Source: Brachypterus glaber (Eukaryota > Arthropoda > Insecta > Coleoptera > Kateretidae). Taken from it: 64,000 bases of DNA. Where the stretch lies: positions 68,676,357-68,740,356 of the forward strand of contig OY294044.1 in NCBI GenBank assembly GCA_958510825.1, in the 5' to 3' direction. Below, in pieces: positions 33,110 through 43,090 of this stretch (position 1 is the first letter of the stretch; each line of letters starts with the position of its first letter). A program made the position numbers and the translations under genes. Under the pieces are notes generated by a model, which worked only from the letters and a program-made list of their open reading frames with translations, was not told where the DNA came from and ran no database searches.

Positions 33110-33920
33110 CAACAGTTTAGAACTGAGGTACTAATATGGAAAGGAACTCTTGTTTTTTTTAGAAAGTATCACTCCATGAAATTTTGAATCAATACAAAAT
33201 TAATAGTTTTGCGCCCATAAAGGTTTTTTTCTTGAAATTTTGGTGCATAAAGGTTTGGTCTCAAAGCAAAAGTCGCAATTTTTGAAATTTTGAAAAGTGA
33301 AAATTTTTGAAACTAAAGGCTGCGAATAGTATAAAAATATACATGGGCGTAGATTCGTTTCAGACACTTCAAAATCAACAAAAGGTATTTAAATCTTAAA
33401 TAGGAAATGCACTTATTAAATTTACGAAAAATTCAGCCAATTTACGTTGAATGTATATTAATAATTATAATATTAATAATAATAATGATAATAATAATAA
33501 TTATTGTTCACTGCCTACTTTTTACATATCTGAGACACTCAGAAATTTTTTATCACTCCACAGTTTGCGATTTTCTGGTCAAAAACTAGAGAAGTGTAAC
33601 GATAATACGTCATGCGCTAGACTTTCCCTCATATCTCCGAAAAATCGATTTTCTGTCCTTTGAACTAATCAATTCTATCATGATGACATACAAAAAGTCC
33701 ATTTGTTATTTGAATACAACGCAACTTACATATAAACTAATTGAAATAATTAGTTGGAGTCATCAATCATCATCTACACAGAGAAAATTAATTTTTTATA
33801 AAGTACGAGGTTGAGAAAGTAATACGACGATATGTTTCTTCCGATTTTATTAAAATTTGGACTTATACTTATTTAAATTCGATTGTTTAAAACTAAGTAA
33901 TAGTAGTTTGTAGGAACAAA
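33110..33920. other. Unannotated, with (AAT)n
   Basis: TTAATAATAATAATGATAATAATAA microsatellite at about 33472-33505; otherwise nothing recognised. The frames over it are low-complexity. Confidence 0.4.
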
Positions 33921-33925
33921 TAATA

Positions 33926-34766
33926 GTATATTACATAACTAGTGTGGAAAGTGATATATTTCACGCGAGTGGGAAGGTTTACGAACGAGCCGTCAGGCGA
34001 GTGAGGAAACCCCACGAGTTTAGGAAATACATTTTCCAACAAGTTATGTACACTATTTTTCCTACGATCCCAAAAAATATAAAGTTTAAACTTTAAGAAT
34101 TCTTCATTTAATATTTTCTAATTTTTATTACTTATTCACAGAATTTTTGAGAAAAGCAAAACACAAAATAGCCTACAAATTTATATATGTATGTCAACAG
34201 GAAATATGTTTTTTATTTACAATCAGTTTTCTTGGTTTTATATTTAATACAACATATTATGGAAGCTCAACACTGTTTAATGGGTTGCCTAACCGCAAGC
34301 ATCTTTTAAATCAAGGAAAATTTGACAGTTTACTAATTAAATTTGATTTCTGTGGATATGCTACCATATAAGACTAAAATTCTACAATTTTTTACATTTC
34401 ATGAGATAAAATGTAAGGTAACTAAATCACAAATTAAGTAATTTTTATAAAATCTAGATATTAATAAAACATATTAAGTTATATTGACCTGGGTCAAAAT
34501 AGTAAGGTTATAACTATAGTTTTTATTTTTGACATGAAAAACAGAAATATTTGGATTAAAAAACATAAAAGACATCAAAAAAGTCTGTAATGAAAGGTGG
34601 AAAATGGCATATAAAACGAGGTGAGTTAAATTCGTAGAATTTAAAACGTAAATAATATTTACTAAATATCTAAACAAAATATATCAAACTAGGGTGATAT
34701 GAAAATATCAAACAAGGGTAATATAAGGCGTTTTCTAAAGAACAACGTCGTAGGGTCGTAGGAAAA
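33926..34766 (+). repeat. TATTACATAACTAGTGTGG element, copy 1 (about 840 bp)
   Basis: Begins TAGTATATTACATAACTAGT and contains a head palindrome (33934-34046: CATAACTAGTGTGGAAAGTG against CATTTTCCAACAAGTTATG, with GCGAGTGGGAAGG / CTCGCCTGACGG around). It shares with 45580-47370 the blocks TTTTCTTGGTTTTATATTTA, GATTTCTGTGGATATG, AAATTAAGTAATTTTTATAA and TGACATGAAAAACAGA. CCTACGATCCC (34063) and GGGTCGTAGG (34754) are inverted. A 74-codon frame inside is not conserved in the other copy. Confidence 0.8.
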
Positions 34767-35375
34767 CATATGAAAATACGCATATGCGACCATACATGTA
34801 TACTTAAACGCGTTGCTGTAGTCGGGTAAAAATCAATATAAAACTTGAAAATTGCCTATTTATACATAATATTCACACTTTCTTTATGAGTCAATTTTTA
34901 GGAATATTATTTGTCATTTACATTATTACTAATTATATAATTATATTATAATACATACTATGTACATAATGCCTACATACAATTACGGATCAAAGAAAGT
35001 GACAATTAATAGTTAAACACGTAGGTATAACATAACTATTTATTTTTATTACCAGGTTTCGTCATGTAAAATTTAAATTAATTTATTGTTGTAATTTTAT
35101 GTTCAAATTAATTAAAATAATTTGTGATTGTCTGACAACAAAATTGTTGAAAAAACTAATAAAAGAATTTTTAAATCAAAATTACATTTTTTCCCAATTA
35201 CATCACTATTTACTAATAATAAATACATCTTGAATTTTTAATACCTCAGATGTAGCTTAAATTTGCTTTTTCGCCTCATCTTTGCTATTTTTGTGAAGGT
35301 TTAGGTTTAAAGAACGAAGTTGTCATGTGTCCGTCGTCACATGACCCAATTCTTTGTTTTTTTTTTGGTGTTTTC
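34767..35375. other. Unannotated AT-rich sequence
   Basis: Only a short dyad TGTCATGTGTCCGTCGTCAC with ATGAC near 35321. No gene. Confidence 0.3.
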
Positions 35376-35378
35376 GTT

Positions 35379-35842
35379 GGCAGACTAACATCTCTACTCT
35401 AAATTTCCCTACTCCCTAACATCCCTACTCCATAACATCCCTACTCAACAACAACTCTACTCCGTAACATCTCTACTCCATAACATCTCTACTCTGTAAC
35501 AACTCTACTCCGCACTATATGCACTCGATTAGCCACTTGTCTTAACTCAAATGAATATTTGTCATGCTAAGTCACTGTCAAATATGAATTTAATTTATTA
35601 ATTACTTACTTATTAGTGCATATTAAGAGTACGCGGTCATTGTGGCTTTTAGAATAATTCATTTATGATTGTTCTAGATTTGAATTTAAAGATAAACGTT
35701 TTCTACGAAAAAAATAAAATAATCTAGAAGAAGAAGATTCTTTGTTCTTTGAACTGCTCATTTCTTATTAAGTGGCTAATAAAGTCCTTATAGTGTGGAG
35801 TAGAGTTGTTACAGAGTAGAGATGTTATGGAGTAGAGATATA
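35379..35842. mobile_element. Foldback-like element with 16-bp arm unit, copy 1 (right end truncated)
   Basis: Starts GGCAGACTAACATCTCTACT and runs through about 8 units of (A)TCTCTACTCCGTAAC in the left arm. The unique centre (GCACTATATGCACTCGATTA, AATATTTGTCATGCTAA, AATCTAGAAGAAG) follows, then only about 3 inverted units (GGAGTAGAGATGTTAT) before it stops without the terminal AGTCTGCC. It matches 40471-40934 throughout. No transposase. Confidence 0.88.
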
Positions 35843-35861
35843 CCTTAAAAGCTTTACAAAT

Positions 35862-36207
35862 AGTATAATATTTATAGCTTAAATAGATTCAATTATTGTG
35901 CGTGCTAATCATTTTTATAATATAATAAAATTTCTGTAAATTTATAATAGTGCCTGTAATAAATATAATCGTTTCCAATTTATTTAAAACATTACACTGG
36001 GTTAGGCTAAATGTGACACCTAAGGTAATTGTGACATGTCCTGTTATAATTCTTCTAAACTAGTTTATATCCAATCCAATCCCTGGCATTAGGTTTTTGA
36101 CAGTATTAAATATTAAGCGTAAAATTTCGATTTGATTTGCACTGTTACCAAATATCTTATAATGTGTAGCGCAGAGCCCACTAATTTTTTCCGTGTAGAA
36201 GCTTCTA
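35862..36207 (-). repeat. CACGGAAA MITE, partial inverted copy
   Basis: In reverse complement this reads CACGGAAAAAATTAGTGGGC, CTCTGCGCTACACATTATAA and GATATTTGGTAACAGTGCAA, as in 53596-54020. It contains extra sequence at about 36000-36120 not seen in that copy, and the other end is missing. Confidence 0.8.
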
Positions 36208-36489
36208 GAGGTTAAATTGACTACCGTTTCGTCATTATCTTTGCGGGGGCGTATTATTACTATCGCATAAAACACACACAACGTGTACATAAAAACTTGA
36301 GATTAAGATATAAAGACATTCAATAAATATACCAGAAAACTCTATCCTATTTGGCAGAAATATCAAAATAACGAAACCTTGATTTGGTATTGACTGGACC
36401 AAAAATAATTATATCCTGACATGATAAATGGTCACCGCTAAAACATGTTAGCCAACATTAATAGTTTATTCAACACCAACCAAAAAAAA

Positions 36490-36746
36490 AATACCCTTAT
36501 AAATATAATATTTGGATTTTATCCCAGTGCAACAAAATATGTGCATTATATGCAAAATTATTTAAATACATAAAACAGCTTAGGTAAGTTCCCTAGACAA
36601 CTTTTGAACCTACTGTGTACATAGCTATAGCTATAAAAAAACGTTTTTACTTAAAAAACAAATGTCTTACCTCGATGTAATTTAAAATATAATTTAAAAT
36701 GTTATTTTTATCTGAAAAAAAAATAATAAACACAATAATAATTATA

Positions 36747-36832
<86 letters not shown>

Positions 36833-36895
36833 TCTAATCTAAATGTACCAATGGTTAACGATAAAAAACAAGTGAAGCTTTTTTTTTAATTTTAT
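36490..36895 (-). repeat. Dispersed repeat, inverted copy of 12.74-13.2 kb, with (CT)n expansion
   Basis: Same blocks as 12739-13205 in reverse complement (TGTGCATTATATGCAAAAT, AAGTTCCCTAGACAAC). At the position where the other copy has only AGAGAGAAG and AGAAAGAGA, this copy holds about 80 bp of pure CT. Confidence 0.85.
36750..36829 (+). repeat. (TC)40 microsatellite
   Basis: Uninterrupted dinucleotide run of about 80 bp. Confidence 0.99.
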
Positions 36896-37690
36896 CACAT
36901 TTTATAACTTTCCAACCCAAATACCATTTGTTCTTCTTGTTGTCTCTATTAACGTGACATTTCTAAACAATAGTGTATTCATTATAGAACTGTTCGTGAC
37001 GATCCCCATTTCAGAATTTCACCGAAGTCACTGACAAATGTCTCGGTTATCGCCCACAAACCCTGGCCTACCTTAATTTTAATATAGTCGAATGCAAATT
37101 ACCCATCAGCATACACAATCAGCTTATATTGATTGATGAAAATTATAGACCAGGTACTGGGTCAGATATAAAACAAAAAAACGGGTTTTTCCACTACTAG
37201 CTTTAGAACATACCATTATTTATATTATTATGTTTTCAGACTTGATTTCACAAATTTTCTTCACCTAAAGCAATAATAATTTTTTCTTTCCTAGTAGGAG
37301 TAAATTTTATAAACAATTGATATCTGCCACTTGATTTTCCAAAAACTGCAATTGCTTATAATTTTTAATGAACAAAATACAACAAAATTTTGCCACTGAA
37401 TAAAAAATGAGCATGGCAAATATTATAAATGAATTAATTATAATATATATTCAGTAAATAAACAACTTAACGATGTTTTCACACATTTTAAAAATATCAA
37501 AATGCCACCCACTAGAACTGTCAACTTTCAGTGAATAAATCAATGTATTCATTTGTTTTCAGAAATGGCAATTTCAATGGCTACTTGTTTTTGCGCGGTT
37601 AATTAAAATATAGCAAACATTTTAGTTTATTATTAATATAAAAATGTTAAATAATAAGAATAAATGCGCTAGTAGTGAACAAAATAATAT
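36896..37690. other. Unannotated, low-repeat sequence
   Basis: No partner in the window. The stretch 37000-37085 (ACGATCCCCATTTCAGAATT, TCTCGGTTATCGCCCACAAA) is of more balanced composition than its surroundings but has no long frame. Confidence 0.3.
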
Positions 37691-37691
37691 A

Positions 37692-37803
37692 TAAACCACG
37701 GTAGAAAAGACTGTTATAGCCTCGCGCTCTTAAACTACTCGCTGCTACGCAGCTTGGGATTTAATACGCTCGGCTATAAAAAATGTCTTCTCCACCTTGG
37801 TAT
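37692..37803. repeat. Small palindromic MITE (112 bp)
   Basis: TATATAAACCACGGTAGAAA, AGACTGTTATAGCC pairs with GGCTATAAAAAATGTCTTC and TCCACCTTGGTATATA. Between them lie GCGCTCTTAAACTACTCGC-type short dyads. Confidence 0.75.
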
Positions 37804-37989
37804 ATAATTACTATTATTTTAGGTTTTGTATTCGTAAATTGATATTTTGATAGAAATAGCCGCTAATAAACAAGCTGAAGCCTTATCGGATTGCTTATCA
37901 AAGTTGCAGATACGATTGGTAATAGCAATAATAACCGCAACTTTGACCAGTTTGGTAATATATTGGTTCAAATTATCTACCAATACGTA

Positions 37990-38330
37990 CACTGCAAGGC
38001 AAAAGTCATGAAAACTAATAAGTGCAAATTGCAATAAATGTACTGATATTTTAATGGGTACTAGTGGATGGTAACGCAACACTCCTGTTAGTTTTTCACC
38101 GGGTGATTTGCGTAAGGGGTGTCCGCTATCTTGAATTTTAAGGCTGGGGTGCTTAATATCTTACTATAAAAATTCATATAACCAATTTTGTTAAGGAGGA
38201 AATTTCCAACAATTTTTGTTTGGATTATTTTTTTAATATATTAATATATTAATTCAAAAATAGCCATGTGGGAGGTTTTTTTTTCATTTTTAGCCAAATC
38301 ATTCATCGGACGATAAAAAGTGGTTATGAG
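37990..38330 (+). repeat. GATTTGCGTAAGGGGTGT repeat, second copy
   Basis: Follows the order of 19590-19870: AAATTGCAATAAATGTAC, CTGTTAGTTTTTCACCG, GATTTGCGTAAGGGGTGT, AAATTTCCAACAATTTTTGT, then ATTCATCGGACGATAAAA. Confidence 0.8.
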
Positions 38331-38339
38331 CAAACTTGT

Positions 38340-39350
38340 AGCTCTTCGAAAATTTTTGTCACTTTTTTAATTCCCGGTCCCCTACCTCACAATCTCGTTA
38401 TAAACTTACCTCTAAAAAAAAATTGTCTTAAAAGTTATTAGCATGCAAGGAGAATCTACGAAATTTGATGCAGACCTGTGGTATTAATTTATTGATATGT
38501 AAATTATAGCCCAGATATTGGGTAAAAAAATAAATAAACTTAAAATTCTTATTTATTATTAATATTTAATTTCGAGGAAATAACCGCAAATAAAACAAGC
38601 TAGACGTCTGGCAACATTTTTAAATGGTTTTATCTTGGAAACTAATATAATACTATAATATAAAACTATTATAATAGTTCTGTGGCAGAAATGACTGCTG
38701 CTGTTTTTACTTTTCTCAAAACCTTTTATATGCAACTTTTTTGGCTTTTTCAATTAAAACGAGTTTTTTTTTAACCTTTATAATTTATTAATCTTTTTTT
38801 GAATCACCAGGTATTAACCTATTGTTTGTTTGCTATAAATCTTATCAAGGAAAATAGTATGTCATCATTACGAGAAAAAATACATTATCCCTATACCTTT
38901 ATTATCATCTTTCAACCTCATAAAGGGTAATAAAAGTGACCTTACGATAAGGTCCTTATCATGGGCCATATTTCCTTATCATGCTCTATAAACCTTGGCG
39001 GAACCCACTTAAATTAGATAAAACTAGCAATTTTACAAATTATAACTAATGCAGAACAAAACTTTTTGTGTAAAATTAATATTAAATTAAATGAACTTTG
39101 TACGATTCCGCATTTCCTTGAACTGCCCCTATTAAAATAAAATTAAAAAATCACCTATCAACAAAACAATACATGATAAAAAAATAATATTTTTTTTTGC
39201 TTTTAAGCTTAAAGGCAGTCTTAAATAATGTAGTTTTGGTGATATCACTAAAACTATATTTAAGTTATGTAAGTTTCTAACAAACTGAAATTAACTAATC
39301 GAAGCTCAGAAAACTAAAAATCGCAAAAATTGCATATTTTAAAATACTTA
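38340..39350. other. Unannotated AT-rich sequence
   Basis: Short inverted phrases around ATAAGGTCCTTATCATGG (38947-38965); no gene seen. Confidence 0.3.
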
Positions 39351-39356
39351 TATACA

Positions 39357-39525
39357 TAGGCGTATCTAGGGGGGGCTTGGTGGGCTTAGTTCCCCCAAAT
39401 TTTGCAAAGCCCCCCCCCAAATCAAAATATAAAAGTAAAATTACCCATATATTTTTTACATATATATATATATATATATAGGGGGCTCAAGCCCCCCAAA
39501 ATTTGGACCTGGTTACGCCCCTGCT
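39357..39525. repeat. GGGGCGTAACCAGG-type MITE with (TA)n centre
   Basis: ATAGGCGTATCTAGGGGGGG and CCCCCAAATTTTGCAAAG at the left face CCCCCCAAAATTTGGACC and TGGTTACGCCCCTGCTTAT at the right. A (TA) run of about 20 bp is at 39458-39479. The right-end motif is common at the ends of insect MITEs. Confidence 0.75.
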
Positions 39526-39600
39526 TATATACAAAATAATACATTTTTTTTTTCAATTTTTTCATGACAACTTTTTTTGATACGCGTCCTCGTTTGGACA

Positions 39601-39770
39601 AGGGAACGTTGAAGTATTACGTAACGCTCCTAGGGGGGGTGAGGGTCATTTTAGAGTTTTACGCCCATGTTAATGGTATAGGAAAATAGCGTTACATGGG
39701 GGGGGGGGGGGGGGTGAGTGTCCAAAATGATCAAAATTTGCGTTACCTAATACTTGAACTTTCACCAAGG
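39601..39770. repeat. AGGGAACGTT MITE, copy 3, with poly-G
   Basis: AGGGAACGTTGAAGTATTAC, GTAACGC is mirrored by GCGTTACCTAATACTTGAAC. A run of 17 G at about 39698-39714 sits in the right half. The left half has GGGGGGGTGAGGGTC. Confidence 0.85.
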
Positions 39771-39779
39771 GCAACGATT

Positions 39780-40330
39780 TTTAAATTTAAAAAATATTTT
39801 TGTGAAAATTAGTATAAAGTTTTTTAGGGTCGCTAAAACTACATATATAAATAAAATTTTCTGGCTTCACTCAAGGGGATAAGGGAAATGGGGAAATTAA
39901 AAAAAAAAGCAATATTTTTTGGGCAAGTAAGTATAGCTCAGCTCACATCGTGAACATTTTACGTTCCAGTTAATGTTTCGAAATAGTTTATAACCGTACT
40001 AACCTATAGGTATACAGTCATTGTCCCTTCGTCAATGCCAAAAATGTTCCAATTCGTAAATTAACCTTACTTTCTAATGATAATATTTACAGTAAGGTAT
40101 TGGTAGGAATCAAATTAAATTTTATCAATAATAAAACTTCCAACGTAGTCTCGATTGTTGTTATATCAGCACAATGTGCCGAGCCATTGACTGCCAAGCC
40201 GCATTCGCACCGCACTGTGGTTCATGTAAAGACAAATCATAATCTAGAACAGAAAATAATAAATTTAAAATCGATATATCAATGAATCAATTAAAAACTG
40301 TTCTATCTCTAAACTGGATCAAGTCAAAAG
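39780..40330. other. Low-repeat sequence, candidate conserved stretch
   Basis: No repeat partner found. The part 40100-40290 has more balanced base use and a 61-codon frame (plus) without recognised domain. See findings. Confidence 0.35.
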
Positions 40331-40337
40331 TGAACTA

Positions 40338-41105
40338 CACTGTAAAAAGTAAACTGAATATTTAGTCACAAATGTACAATCGTAATTTAATTTTTTTAAT
40401 TTCATGTCATGTCATTTGTAACTGAATATTTAATTACAAATGGATAGGAAGTTATGATTCTATACAAATGGGCAGACTAATATCTCTGCTCTAAATTTCT
40501 CTACTCCGTAACATCTCTACTCCATAACATCTCTACTCCGTAACAACTCTACTCCGCACTATATGCACTCGATTAGTACTTGTCTTAACTCAAAAAAATA
40601 TTTGTCATGCTAAAAAGTCACTATCAAATATGAATTTAGTTTATTAATTCCTTACTTATTAGTGCATGTTAAGAGTACGCGGACAAAGTGACTTTTAGAT
40701 AATTCATTTTCTAGGAATAAAATAAAATAATCTAGAAGAAGCTCCTTTGTTCTTCGAACCGCTCATTTATTATTAAGTGGCTAGTAAAGTGCATATAGTG
40801 TGGAGTAGAGTTATTGGGGAGTAGAGATGTTATGGAGTAGAGATGTTATGGAGTAGGGTTGTTATAGGGTAGGGATGTTATGGAGCAGGGATGGTAGGGA
40901 GTAGGGAAATTGTGAGTGGAGATGTTAGTCTGCCTACAAACCTACTTTAAATTTTTGCTAAAAACACTATAGTTCTAAAGTCACTTACTTTAGTATTTAA
41001 ATGGGGTGCGTGTTTTTACTAAAAATTAAAGTACAATTGTATTTGATAATAACTTCCGATTTCCTAACCATTTGTAACTGAATATTCAGTTTACTGTTTG
41101 CAGTG
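40338..41105. repeat. CACTGTAAAAAGTAAACTG MITE hosting a foldback element, TA ends
   Basis: CACTGTAAAAAGTAAACTGA, ATATT at the left and GAATATTCAGTTTACTGTTT, GCAGTG at the right abut TA. ACTGAATATTTAATTACAAA also pairs across. The element 40471-40934 lies in its loop. Confidence 0.85.
40471..40934. mobile_element. Foldback-like element with 16-bp arm unit, copy 2 (both ends)
   Basis: Ends GGCAGACTAATATCTCTGCT and GTGGAGATGTTAGTCTGCC are inverted. Flanks TACAAATG and TACAAACC may be an 8-bp target duplication with two mismatches. The left arm has about 5 units of TCTCTACTCCGTAACA, the right about 8 inverted units that grade into GTAGGGATGTTAT variants. The centre matches 35379-35842. No coding frame. 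Confidence 0.9.
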
Positions 41106-41109
41106 TAAT

Positions 41110-41930
41110 ATATCGATATTATCTATCTGATTCTAGCTCAAAGCTAGTTTTTCAATCAAAGTTTCAACTTAAGTTCAAGATAATCAGTAATTTCTACTAA
41201 TTTATTATTCTTATTATACGATTTTATAAGATTCTCGACTTTGGACTTGACAACGCTTTGAGCTAGAGAAAATAAACCGTAGATTGAAACCTACAACCCA
41301 GAGTTATCGGATTATTCTTGTAAAAATTTAGGGTGATGCAGTGGGGTCAAAGGGGTTTTAAAGTATTATTTGGAATCTCGCTTAATATTTATTATCATAA
41401 TTGCTAGTTTGTTTCGTTGACTGCCGATCGTAATTTTAACGTCGTTGGTTGACGCCGAAATTATTTTTTAAATAATAAATGTTCCTTTTGTTAAATATAA
41501 AGTAGAAACGAAACCAACAAAAATACGTGCTAAAACAAACCGTCTTCTGTGATGCCGGAAACATACAAACAAATAACAAAAAACGCCAATAAAATACTAA
41601 AGCAAGGAGTTGAAATAATAACCATCATCTCCGATCGGAGTGATCGGCCGCCTATGGCTCATTTGACGGAAAATGATTGGAGATTAGGCGGGAGTTGAAA
41701 CAAGTTCACAATCATGAAACAGTTGAGGACATTAATTGAGCATTGCCAGATCAAAAGCCATCATCTGCATTTTAAAAAACAATGAGTTATCATTATTAGG
41801 GGCCGATTCTGCAGAAACAAGTATACTAAATGACACTAAGAGTCTTATAGTGCCATTTGGCAAAAAATCCACGATCATGTTTTTACCAACAATAACAACA
41901 ATACTTTAAATACGTAACAATTTTTTTTCG
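41110..41930. other. Low-repeat sequence
   Basis: TTCTAGCTCAAAGCT (41131) and GCTTTGAGCTAGA (41251) are inverted and may bound a short element. The rest, notably 41590-41720 (CCATCATCTCCGATCGGAGT, GATCGGCCGCCTATGGCTCA), has no partner here and no long frame. Confidence 0.35.
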
Positions 41931-41934
41931 TAAA

Positions 41935-42030
41935 TGTTGACCTCCCTCCCTCATGTAACGCTTCGTACGTAACGCTGGGACTTACCCCCCTATGAATACG
42001 TAACGCCAGCACCCAAGACTCCCTAAAAAA
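41935..42030. repeat. AGGGAACGTT-family fragment
   Basis: TCATGTAACGCTTCGTACGT, AACGCTGGGACTTACCCCCC and ATACGTAACGCC carry the subterminal features of that family, but no complete end is visible. Confidence 0.5.
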
Positions 42031-42149
42031 ATTGTGGGATAAAACGAAAAGTTTTTGTTCCTTTAAAACAATGAAGTAGGGTAGGGCCTTTTTTTAAGTT
42101 AAGATGCATTTCATTTAGTAGGCTTTCACTTTAATTTTCCAACCTAATA

Positions 42150-42440
42150 ATGGTATTTTTTTTGTAAGAAGTTCCAATTCCAATAATGGCATTTTCCATA
42201 GGATAGTTTGCCAGCTCAATCTAATTTAATTTTCGTCCTACGCAAAACCGTCTGAATCTGCAGTGATGTTTGCGCAGACGCCAACCTATAAATAAATTAT
42301 CTTTAAAATTTATAAAAAAATTGACTTTACATGTTCAACAGTTCCACGTTAAAATTTAACATCACACAATAAAAAACATAAATATTCACGATTCACTTAA
42401 AACTTTACTATTAAAGTAATATTTTCACGAAATAACATAA
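42150..42440 (+). repeat. Repeat related to the outer palindrome at 55.1-57.3 kb
   Basis: TTGCCAGCTCAATCT, TACGCAAAACCGTCT, TTAAAATTTATAAAAAAATT, AATATTCACGATTCACTT correspond in order to phrases at 55150-55300 and 57265-57290. Confidence 0.65.
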
Positions 42441-42689
42441 AATAAAATAAATCAAGTCCCGTGCATATCTACGATAGCAGGCTGATGCAGGAGTAGATCC
42501 GCCTAAGCGGCCACATCCGTCTCTTACAAAGAACACGCTGCGACTTTTTGAATGTAAGGAGTTAAAATAATTTATTCCTAAAAAGTTTTTCTTTAAAAAA
42601 ATATTTTTCCAAATAAGAGTGTATAGGGAAAAGTTTAGATTCTTACAAAATTTTTGAACCAAGCTACCTATAATTTTTTAGTTTATCCA

Positions 42690-43090
42690 CGATTTACTCT
42701 TATGCCTCCATTGTGCGCTGTCGCACTGTTGCATCGAGCTTGTTGAACCGGATTGGCCTTGGGTTTACGAGCACCAGCCCGCTGTAGATCATCTGCTCGT
42801 CCGCGTGTGTTCTCCTAGTGCTTTACCCAAAAACCATTCAGTCTGTACTACTCGGTCGGGTTTACCGCTTCGCGTCCAAAAACCTGACTCGGCAGGAATT
42901 TATTACTCATTAGTGATTTTTTAGTTCCTGAAAGCCAAAAAAGTGAACAATTGTCTTGTTTTATTATGTGCCCCTGGACAGTTTTTAACCTGGATTAGCC
43001 CTATGTGTGTGTCGACAGTGCCTCTCTATTACCTAGTGTTCAATGATCATGCCATCGTTAAATTTGGCAGGTCTGTTTTGTGGCTTGATG
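42690..43090. other. GC-richer island of unknown nature
   Basis: About 400 bp of more balanced composition (GAACCGGATTGGCCTTGGGT, CACCAGCCCGCTGTAGATCA, CGGTCGGGTTTACCGCTTCG). All frames are broken by stops within about 70 codons. Possibilities are an untranslated exon, the 5' end of a LINE, or a conserved non-coding stretch. Confidence 0.4.

Noticed and set aside
34147..34371. 74-codon frame with a hydrophobic segment
   Set aside because: The homologous stretch in the second repeat copy (46.4-46.8 kb) does not keep the frame.
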